Source: Oscillospiraceae bacterium
GTDB taxonomy: Bacteria; Bacillota; Clostridia; Christensenellales; Aristaeellaceae
Reading direction: 5' to 3'
Assembly (NCBI GenBank): GCA_031266295.1
Contig: JAISBH010000030.1
Location: 1-7,523, forward strand
Length of the DNA: 7,523 bases
Part shown: positions 1 through 4,542 of the stretch, in pieces
Position numbering within the stretch: the stretch's first letter is position 1
How the letters are laid out: every line of letters begins with the position of its first letter
The notes under the pieces: generated by a model
Told to the model about the DNA's origin: nothing
Seen by the model: the letters and a program-made list of their open reading frames with translations, nothing else
Databases searched by the model: none
Translations under genes and position numbers: made by a program

Positions 1-245
1 AGTTCGTCATACAGTATGCATTCCTCGTAGCTTTGCATGACGGTGGAGTTCAGGGGCTTCCACAGCACGAACGTTACCTTCTCGCCCTCCGGGACGATCG
101 GCAGCTGCGAGAGGTTCGCGCCAAAGCTGTGCTTCTCAATAACAGCGGAGCCGACGATCTCGGAGTTGGGCACGGCCATCGCGGCGGGCGCGAACAGCAT
201 GGCCGCTATCAGGACGCATATGATCCGTTTTGAGGTGGTTTTCAT
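1..245 (-). CDS. Partial exported protein, probable extracellular solute-binding protein (N-terminus only)
   Basis: The first 81 codons of a minus-strand gene lie here and the rest is cut off by the window edge. The ATG is at 245-243, with GGAG (253-256 on the plus strand, reversed) 7 nt upstream. The protein opens with a typical Sec signal peptide: a basic N-region (MKTTSKR), a hydrophobic core (residues 8-19) and an AMA-VPN site that suggests signal peptidase I cleavage after about residue 24. No lipobox cysteine is present, so it is not an obvious lipoprotein. The mature start contains the stretch VTFVLWKPLNSTVMQSYEEC (residues 57-76). This resembles the beginning of family-1 solute-binding proteins of sugar or oligosaccharide ABC transporters, where a short strand ending in W precedes a conserved S(Y/N)xE segment. 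That family call is inference from about 80 residues. Export is well supported. The gene is divergent from the hydrogenase operon. Confidence 0.75.
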   Translation of the reverse strand, partial: MKTTSKRIICVLIAAMLFAPAAMAVPNSEIVGSAVIEKHSFGANLSQLPIVPEGEKVTFVLWKPLNSTVMQSYEECILYDE

Positions 246-262
246 CGAAATACTCCTTTCGA
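245..262 (-). promoter_or_regulatory. Ribosome binding site displayed in a hairpin loop at the start of the exported-protein gene
   Basis: On the minus strand the translation start reads TCGAAA-GGAGTA-TTTCGA. This is a perfect 6-bp inverted repeat with the Shine-Dalgarno core GGAG in the 6-nt loop and the A of the ATG as the last base of the stem. The arrangement is seen directly. Whether the hairpin forms or controls initiation is inference, since the stem is AT-rich and short. Confidence 0.45.
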
Positions 263-333
263 TTGCGCAGCGTCCAGCTTGCGCGGGCGGTGATACGTGG
301 AAAGTCACGGCTTGCACACGCTTTATTTGAATA

Positions 334-362
334 AGTATACCAACTCCGACTATAATTGTCAA
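334..362 (-). promoter_or_regulatory. Sigma-A promoter for the minus-strand exported-protein gene
   Basis: Read on the minus strand there is a perfect -35 TTGACA (362-357), a 17-nt spacer and a -10 TATACT (339-334), which is one base from consensus. Transcription would begin near 326-328 and give a leader of about 82 nt before the ATG at 245. The spacing and both boxes are close to ideal, so this should be a strong promoter. A 7-bp inverted repeat, GCTTGCA (310-316) and TGCAAGC (372-378), brackets it and could be an operator. Confidence 0.85.
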
Positions 363-375
363 CATGATTTATGCA

Positions 376-401
376 AGCTATATATATATATATATATAGC
401 T
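376..401. repeat. 26-bp perfect palindrome AGC(TA)10GCT
   Basis: Ten consecutive TA dinucleotides (379-398) are flanked by AGC and GCT, making a perfect 26-bp palindrome in otherwise GC-rich DNA. It lies 14 bp upstream of the -35 box of the minus-strand promoter, so it could act as an AT-rich UP-like or easily melted element, or form a cruciform. As a simple repeat it is also prone to slippage, so its length may vary between strains. The role is inference. Confidence 0.8.
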
Positions 402-899
402 AATAAACCTGCCATCCTGCCCTTTCCATGTTCTCCGTCGATGGTTCGGAATGAAATAAGACCCCCGGCTTTAGAGCCAAAGGTCTTGCGGGTTGTATTT
501 GCGTTGGGATCAACTTGATACTTCAAAGCCGCCGATACGTCGCGCGGAAAATCCGATATCTGCTGACGCAAGCCAAACGAACAGCTGCGGCGGGACGCTG
601 TTCGATCTGCGAACCGAATGCGCTTTAAGTTTGTGGCGCCCCGCCACTATGCCGTAAGTTGTCAACTTCCTTATTATATTGTCACTGGCGGGGCGCTTCG
701 TGGTTCTTCGTTCCAAACCCGGGGGAGGTCGGGAGGGGGACGTCAGTCCCCTTCCCGAAGGCGCGGATGCGCCGCGCTATCCGCCCTTTCGAAACCTGAC
801 CAGGCTTCGCCTGGACCATCGTGATACACATTCTACCGGCTTCGGACTGCCGGTTGTCCCTGGATAGTCTGTTCCGGAACGCAACCGGTTCCTTAAGAC
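402..899. other. Non-coding intergenic stretch rich in strong inverted repeats
   Basis: I see no convincing gene here. The open frames are short, lack ribosome binding sites and do not resemble known proteins. The second half is packed with stem-loops. They are 578-585/597-604 (8 bp), 636-646/686-696 (11 bp, 39-nt gap), 729-741/746-758 (13 bp with one G-U, loop GTCA), 760-764/769-773 (5 bp), 800-805/809-814 (6 bp, loop TTC), 835-840/849-854 (6 bp) and the palindrome GTTCCGGAAC (871-880). None is followed by a T-run, so they are not simple intrinsic terminators. They could be a cluster of palindromic repeats or a structured RNA. I recognise no named RNA family. Confidence 0.6.
636..696. repeat. 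11-bp perfect inverted repeat enclosing an AT-rich core with a 13-nt near-palindrome
   Basis: GCGCCCCGCCA (636-646) is matched by TGGCGGGGCGC (686-696), with 39 nt between. The interior is markedly more AT-rich and contains AAGTTG-T-CAACTT (656-668), an odd-centred palindrome of operator-like shape. I found no well-spaced promoter around it. It could fold as a long hairpin or be a small mobile palindromic element. Confidence 0.6.
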
Positions 900-934
900 C
901 TCATCATCCCCTTAGGGGGAGATGAGGGTTGTCG
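899..934 (-). repeat. Palindromic repeat, copy C (diverged or truncated)
   Basis: On the minus strand this reads CGACAACCCTCATC, then a C-run, TA and a G-run. It matches the first two thirds of copy A (1003-1055) in opposite orientation. The 13-mer ATGAGGGTTGTCG (922-934) pairs perfectly with CGACAACCCTCAT (1002-1014). The copy stops after the palindromic core and lacks the TGTCGC-CGCA-GCGACA arm. C and A are therefore head to head across a 67-nt spacer. Confidence 0.7.
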
Positions 935-947
935 ATTACCCACTACG

Positions 948-971
948 CGTCATTCACATAATGGAATGACG
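948..971. repeat. 8-bp hairpin between repeat copies C and A
   Basis: CGTCATTC (948-955) and GAATGACG (964-971) form a perfect 8-bp stem around an 8-nt AT-rich loop. It sits near the centre of the spacer between the two head-to-head repeat copies, so 899-1037 as a whole is a nested inverted repeat of about 140 bp. That layout resembles a MITE-like or REP-pair element, but I see no target-site duplication. Confidence 0.55.
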
Positions 972-1002
972 GAGCAACGAGGCTTGCGAACCGCTTGAAA
1001 CC

Positions 1003-1055
1003 GACAACCCTCATCGCCCCCCTAGGGGGAGATGTCGCCGCAGCGACAGAGGGGG
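1003..1055 (+). repeat. Palindromic repeat, copy A (53 bp, full length)
   Basis: The unit has three parts: a lead GACAACCCTCATCG; a core palindrome CCCCCTAGGGGG (1018-1029); and a hairpin TGTCGC-CGCA-GCGACA (1033-1048) ending in GAGGGGG. Copy B at 7401-7452 on the other strand matches it with one substitution and one C-run length difference. It ends 37 bp upstream of the -35 box of the hydrogenase promoter. Such near-identity between non-coding copies over 6 kb apart marks a dispersed repeat family. The name of the family is unknown to me. Confidence 0.85.
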
Positions 1056-1092
1056 CGTTCTCCGGGAATTGCTGCCTTTTCACTCCACCCGA

Positions 1093-1122
1093 TTTACATC
1101 CCCGCCCTCATTGTGATATAAT
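1093..1122 (+). promoter_or_regulatory. Promoter of the hydrogenase operon
   Basis: There is a -35 TTTACA (1093-1098), an 18-nt spacer and a perfect -10 TATAAT (1117-1122) preceded by TGA, an extended -10. Transcription should start near 1128-1130 and give a leader of roughly 74 nt before the hydC ATG at 1203. No other promoter of similar quality occurs between here and 7335, and the five hyd genes and the mocA-type gene have small gaps, so this promoter may serve all six. TTGTGA (1111-1116) overlapping the -10 resembles a Rex half-site, but the second half is poor. Confidence 0.75.
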
Positions 1123-1128
1123 GAAAAC

Positions 1129-1193
1129 GCTGTGTACAAAACGGTTGACGCAGCATGTCCTTTAGACCATCGATACCATCCGATAGGAGGGAC
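1129..1193 (+). promoter_or_regulatory. Structured leader of the hydrogenase mRNA, with possible RBS sequestration
   Basis: Two stems can be drawn. The first, GCTGTGT (1129-1135) with ACGCAGC (1148-1154), has 7 bp including one G-U and starts at the predicted 5' end, where it could stabilise the mRNA. The second, GTCCTTT (1157-1163) with GGAGGAC-like 1187-1193, has 7 bp including two G-U and would bury most of the Shine-Dalgarno AGGAGG (1185-1190). The pairing is seen in the sequence. Folding and control of translation are inference. No named riboswitch was recognised. Confidence 0.35.
1185..1192 (+). promoter_or_regulatory. Ribosome binding site that fixes the hydC start
   Basis: AGGAGGGA lies 10-12 nt before the ATG at 1203. 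The in-frame upstream ATG at 1155 lies before this site and has no Shine-Dalgarno of its own. It would add 16 residues (MSFRPSIPSDRRDPAA) unlike the NuoE family. The start at 1203 is therefore preferred. Confidence 0.8.
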
Positions 1194-1202
1194 CCCGCCG
1201 CC

Positions 1203-1706
1203 ATGACAGATACTGAAATCAAGCAAGCCACGCGCGAGGACCAGTTCGCCAAACTCGCCGCGGCTATCCAAAACCATAAAGGCGAGCGCGGCGCGCTGAT
1301 GCCTGTACTACAAGAGGCGCAGTCCATATTCGGTTTCGTGCCGCAGGACGTTCAAGTCGCGATCGCCAAAGGACTGGATGTGCCGCTCACGGAGGTCTAC
1401 GGCGTCGCGACATTCTACTCGCAGTTCGCGCTCGAGGAGCGGGGCGAGCATATCATCGGCATGTGCCTGGGCACCGCCTGCTACGTGCGCGGCGCGCAGA
1501 AGATACTCGATCGGCTCTCCTCAGAGCTGGACGTCAAGGTCGGCCACTCGACCAAGGACGGCCAGTTCACGCTGAACGCGACCCGCTGCCTGGGCGCGTG
1601 CGGACTCGCCCCGGTCATGATGATCGACGACGAGGTGTACGGCCGCCTGACCTCCGACGAGATCCCCGCCATCCTCGCCAAGTACAGGGAACCGAAGGCG
1701 TCCTAA
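1203..1706 (+). CDS. hydC: NuoE-like [2Fe-2S] subunit of the [FeFe]-hydrogenase complex (HydC)
   Basis: This 167-residue protein has the usual length and content of the NuoE/HydC family. An N-terminal helical part (about residues 10-80) includes the conserved GVATFYSQF segment. A thioredoxin-like [2Fe-2S] domain follows, with the complete ligand set C88-x4-C93-x35-C129-x3-C133 in CLGTACYVRGA and RCLGACGLAP. In the known cytoplasmic HydABC complexes this subunit docks on HydB and holds a [2Fe-2S] cluster close to the FMN. It takes part in electron exchange between NAD(P)H, ferredoxin and the hydrogenase subunit. It is the first gene of the operon and is followed after 3 nt by the ATPase gene. 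The subunit identity is firm. The assignment to a bifurcating rather than a simple NADH-linked enzyme comes from the operon as a whole. Confidence 0.95.
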   Translation: MTDTEIKQATREDQFAKLAAAIQNHKGERGALMPVLQEAQSIFGFVPQDVQVAIAKGLDVPLTEVYGVATFYSQFALEERGEHIIGMCLGTACYVRGAQKILDRLSSELDVKVGHSTKDGQFTLNATRCLGACGLAPVMMIDDEVYGRLTSDEIPAILAKYREPKAS

Positions 1707-1709
1707 AAC

Positions 1710-2297
1710 ATGCGCGACATATCGCTGCACATTCTTGATTTGGCGCAGAACAGCGTAGCCGCTCAGGCGAAACGCGTCGGCATATACCTTGAAATGGATA
1801 AAACGCGCGATATCCTCACCCTCGTCATCGATGACGACGGTCGCGGCATGTCGCGAGAGTTTGCTCAGAAGGTACTCAGCCCCTTCACCACCACCCGCAC
1901 GACGCGCAAGGTGGGTCTGGGCCTGCCGATGATGCTGGAGCGGGCACGCGCCGCCGAGGGTGATCTGACGATCGAATCCGAGCCGGGCAAAGGCACCCGC
2001 GTTGTGATAACCATGCGCCTGTCCCATATCGACCGGCCGCCGCTGGGCGATCTGGACGGTACGCTGCTGACGCTGATACTGATGGCCGGCGACGACCTGA
2101 ATTACACAGTCAGGTTCACGGGCATTGGCGATCCGTTCGAACTGGATACTTCGCAGGTGCGAGCCGTGCTGGACGGCGTGCCGCTGTCTGATCCTGACGC
2201 CATCGCCTGGCTCAAGGAAGCGCTGGCCGAAGCCGCCGCGCCATACCTGGCGATCGATTCCCAAGCAACCGACTTAATCAGGGAGGATAATACATGA
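1710..2297 (+). CDS. Stand-alone GHKL-type (histidine-kinase-like) ATPase of the hydrogenase operon
   Basis: This 195-residue protein consists of a Bergerat-fold ATP-binding domain (about residues 1-105) and a C-terminal part (about 110-195) that I do not recognise. Visible motifs are the N-box around N14 (LDLAQNSVAA), the G1 box DDGRG with D42, the G2-type GLGL (69-72) and GKGT (93-96). The N-box begins almost at the N-terminus, so there is no room for a dimerisation and phospho-acceptor domain. It is thus not a complete sensor kinase. Similar small ATPases starting with (L/I)SLHILD occur in clostridial hydrogenase clusters, but their function is not established. Options are regulation of the complex, a protein-kinase or anti-factor role, or an assembly chaperone. 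It starts 3 nt after hydC with only a weak GAAGG, suggesting translational coupling, and overlaps the next gene by 4 nt (ATGA). Confidence 0.85.
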   Translation: MRDISLHILDLAQNSVAAQAKRVGIYLEMDKTRDILTLVIDDDGRGMSREFAQKVLSPFTTTRTTRKVGLGLPMMLERARAAEGDLTIESEPGKGTRVVITMRLSHIDRPPLGDLDGTLLTLILMAGDDLNYTVRFTGIGDPFELDTSQVRAVLDGVPLSDPDAIAWLKEALAEAAAPYLAIDSQATDLIREDNT

Positions 2298-2665
2298 AAA
2301 CACTGGCGGAACTGCAAGCCATTCGAGACAGGGCGCGCGCGCAAGTAGACCTGCGCCGCGACGACGCCGGCACGCGCATAGTGGTCGGCATGGCCACCTG
2401 CGGCATAGCGGCCGGAGCGCGGCCCGTAATGCTACAATTCATAGAGGAGATCAACCGCCGCGCGCTGAAGGACGTCACCGTCTCCCAGACCGGCTGCATC
2501 GGCATGTGCCGCCTGGAACCGATGGTCGAGGTATATACATCCGACAAGGAGAAGGTGACCTACGTCAACGTCAAGCCGGACATGGTCGGACGCATCGTCG
2601 CAGAACACATCGTCAACGGCTCGATCGTCACGGAGTACACTATAGGGGCAGCCGAAGGGAACTGA
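2294..2665 (+). CDS. Small thioredoxin-like [2Fe-2S] ferredoxin-family protein with three cysteines
   Basis: This 123-residue protein resembles the C-terminal half of NuoE and the N-terminal domain of HydB, the thioredoxin-like ferredoxin fold. The second half of the cluster motif is intact in QTGCIGMCRLEP (C68 and C72). The first half reads MATCGIAAGA and supplies only C36, where relatives have C-x4-C. With just three cysteines, cluster binding needs a fourth non-cysteine ligand, or the site may be altered. As far as I recall, this three-cysteine form recurs in clostridial hydrogenase operons. It may be an extra electron-transfer or scaffold subunit. The start is secure: GGGAGGA (2281-2287) lies 6 nt upstream, and the ATG overlaps the previous stop as ATGA. 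It is followed by a 73-nt gap before hydB, the largest gap in the operon. Confidence 0.85.
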   Translation: MKTLAELQAIRDRARAQVDLRRDDAGTRIVVGMATCGIAAGARPVMLQFIEEINRRALKDVTVSQTGCIGMCRLEPMVEVYTSDKEKVTYVNVKPDMVGRIVAEHIVNGSIVTEYTIGAAEGN

Positions 2666-2682
2666 TCGGTTAACGCCGATCA
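2663..2682 (+). other. 7-bp hairpin at the end of the ferredoxin gene
   Basis: TGATCGG (2663-2669) and CCGATCA (2676-2682) form a perfect stem around TTAACG, and the stem includes the TGA stop codon. No T-run follows, so it is unlikely to terminate transcription. It may mark an mRNA processing or stabilisation point between the upstream genes and hydB-hydA. Confidence 0.5.
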
Positions 2683-2686
2683 CTGA

Positions 2687-2725
2687 GTCAGCAAACCAAG
2701 TCAACCAGCCAAGTCAACAAACCAA
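2687..2725 (+). repeat. Three tandem 13-nt repeats just before hydB
   Basis: GTCAGCAAACCAA, GTCAACCAGCCAA and GTCAACAAACCAA follow one another with no gap. Units 1 and 3 differ at one position, and unit 2 differs from unit 3 at two. The units are rich in A and C and poor in structure. They end directly at the GGGGG (2726-2730) of the hydB ribosome binding site. They could be a translation-enhancing unstructured leader, a binding site for an RNA-binding protein, or a slippage product. Confidence 0.85.
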
Positions 2726-2738
2726 GGGGGTTCGCCAC

Positions 2739-4529
2739 ATGGACTTATACCGCGCTCATGTGCTCGTATGCGGCGGCACCGGCTGTACGTCGTCCGGATC
2801 GGCCTCGCTGATAGAGCGCTTTGATACGCTGCTTGAGGCAAACGGACTGGCCAAGGAGATCAAGATCGTTCGCACCGGCTGCTTCGGCCTGTGCGAGGCC
2901 GGACCTATCGTCATCGTATACCCGGAGGGCACGTTCTACAGCCGCGTCAAGGCTGACGACGTGGATGAAATCGTCGCCGAGCATCTGCTCAAGGGGCGGC
3001 CTGTCCGCCGCCTGATCCATACCGACACCGTCTCCTCAGCCGCGCCCACCTCGCTCAACCACATCCAGTTCTACGAGAAGCAGCGCCGCATCGCATTGCG
3101 CAACTGCGGCGTCATCGATCCGGAGAATATCGACGAATACATAGCCTTCGACGGCTATCAAGCCCTGGGCAAGGCGCTCACCGAGATGACGCCGGAGGGC
3201 GTTATCGACCAGATCAAGAAATCCGGACTGCGCGGGCGCGGGGGCGGAGGGTTCCCGACTGGGCTTAAGTGGGAGTTCGCTTACAAGTCCAAAGCGGATC
3301 AGAAGTACGTCTGCTGCAACGCCGACGAGGGCGACCCAGGCGCGTTCATGGACCGTTCTGTGCTGGAAGGCGATCCTCACGCCGTGCTGGAAGCCATGAC
3401 CATCGCGGGTTACGCGATCGGCGCGAACGAGGGCTGGATATACGTCCGCGCGGAATACCCTATCGCGGTAAAACGCCTAAATATCGCCATCGAGCAGGCG
3501 CGAAAATACAACTTGCTGGGCCATAATATATTTGGCACGAACTTCAGCTTTGACATAAATATCCGCCTTGGGGCGGGAGCGTTCGTATGCGGCGAGGAAA
3601 CGGCACTGATGGCCTCCATTGAAGGCCGCCGAGGCGAACCCAGACCCCGTCCGCCGTTCCCCGCCGTGAAGGGACTGTTCGAAAGCCCGACGATCCTCAA
3701 CAACGTCGAGACCTACGCGAACGTCTGCCAGATCATAATCAACGGCGCCGACTGGTTCGCTTCGATGGGTTCCGAGAAGTCCAAAGGCACCAAGGTCTTC
3801 GCGCTGGGCGGCAAGATCAACAACACCGGACTGGTCGAGATTGAGATGGGCACGCCGCTACGCGACATCATATTCGACATAGGCGGCGGCATCCCCAACG
3901 GAAAGAAATTCAAGGCCGTGCAGACGGGCGGCCCGTCGGGCGGATGCATCCCATCGTCGCTGATCGATACCCCCATCGAATATGACTCGCTGATAGCCAT
4001 CGGCTCCATGATGGGTTCCGGCGGCATGATCGTCATGGACGAGGATAACTGTATGGTGGACATCGCCAGGTTTTTCCTCGACTTCACGGTGGACGAGTCG
4101 TGCGGCAAATGCCCTCCGTGCCGCATCGGCACCCGGCGTATGCTGGAGATCCTCGAGCGCATCGTCGACGGCAAGGGCGAGGACGGCGATATAGAGAAGC
4201 TGGAGACGCTGGCCAAGAACATCAAGGCCACCGCGTTGTGCGGCCTGGGTCAGACGGCGCCGAACCCCGTGCTGTCCACTCTGCGCTATTTCCGCGACGA
4301 GTATGAGGCGCATATCAAGGAGAAGCGCTGCCCCGCAGGTCAATGCCAGGCGCTGCTGCGCTACTTTATCACCGATAAATGCGTCGGCTGCACCGCGTGC
4401 GCGAAGGTCTGCCCGGTCGGATGCATATCCGGCAAGGTCAAGGAACGGCACGTGATCGATCAGTCCAAGTGCATCAAGTGCGGACAGTGCCAAGCGAAGT
4501 GCCGCTTCGGCGCCATCACCCGCGGCTAG
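2739..4529 (+). CDS. hydB: NuoF-like flavin and NAD(P)(H)-binding subunit of the bifurcating [FeFe]-hydrogenase (HydB)
   Basis: The 596 residues show the full HydB domain order. Residues 1-90 are a thioredoxin-like [2Fe-2S] domain with C11, C16, C48 and C52. The NuoF core has the glycine-rich GRGGGGFPTG (166-175) and NADEGDPGAF (194-203) for NADH and FMN, and GAGAFVCGEETAL (278-290). The [4Fe-4S] site is SCGKCPPC (C455, C458, C461) plus C501. The C-terminal ferredoxin domain has C548/C551/C554/C558 and C578/C581/C584/C588. C531, C536, C562 and H571 are left over and could be the metal (zinc) site reported in HydABC structures. In this family FMN in HydB is the site where NAD(P)H and ferredoxin electrons meet. 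AAGGGGG (2724-2730) lies 8 nt before the ATG, and hydA follows 13 nt after the stop. Confidence 0.96.
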   Translation: MDLYRAHVLVCGGTGCTSSGSASLIERFDTLLEANGLAKEIKIVRTGCFGLCEAGPIVIVYPEGTFYSRVKADDVDEIVAEHLLKGRPVRRLIHTDTVSSAAPTSLNHIQFYEKQRRIALRNCGVIDPENIDEYIAFDGYQALGKALTEMTPEGVIDQIKKSGLRGRGGGGFPTGLKWEFAYKSKADQKYVCCNADEGDPGAFMDRSVLEGDPHAVLEAMTIAGYAIGANEGWIYVRAEYPIAVKRLNIAIEQARKYNLLGHNIFGTNFSFDINIRLGAGAFVCGEETALMASIEGRRGEPRPRPPFPAVKGLFESPTILNNVETYANVCQIIINGADWFASMGSEKSKGTKVFALGGKINNTGLVEIEMGTPLRDIIFDIGGGIPNGKKFKAVQTGGPSGGCIPSSLIDTPIEYDSLIAIGSMMGSGGMIVMDEDNCMVDIARFFLDFTVDESCGKCPPCRIGTRRMLEILERIVDGKGEDGDIEKLETLAKNIKATALCGLGQTAPNPVLSTLRYFRDEYEAHIKEKRCPAGQCQALLRYFITDKCVGCTACAKVCPVGCISGKVKERHVIDQSKCIKCGQCQAKCRFGAITRG

Positions 4530-4542
4530 GAGGATCGCGATA

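Noticed and set aside
37..330. 97-codon plus-strand open frame
   Set aside because: It is antisense to the signal-peptide gene and its promoter, and has no ribosome binding site.
359..571. 70-codon minus-strand open frame upstream of the exported-protein promoter
   Set aside because: It runs through the (TA)10 tract, giving an Ile-Tyr repeat, has no convincing ribosome binding site and has no recognisable domain.
660..680. Promoter formed by TTGTCA and TATATT
   Set aside because: The gap between the boxes is about 10 nt, far too short for a sigma-A promoter, and no gene follows.
899..1055. CRISPR array
   Set aside because: The repeats are palindromic, in mixed orientation and unevenly spaced, and there are no spacers of constant length and no cas genes.
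1155..1202. Upstream in-frame ATG for hydC adding 16 residues
   Set aside because: The only good Shine-Dalgarno (1185-1190) lies downstream of it and serves the ATG at 1203. The extra residues are not family-like.
1521..2264. 247-codon open frame on the minus strand opposite hydC and the ATPase
   Set aside because: It overlaps two well-supported genes on the other strand and its composition is that of an antisense shadow.
2663..2682. Intrinsic terminator after the ferredoxin gene
   Set aside because: The stem is good but no T-run follows, and hydB lacks its own promoter.
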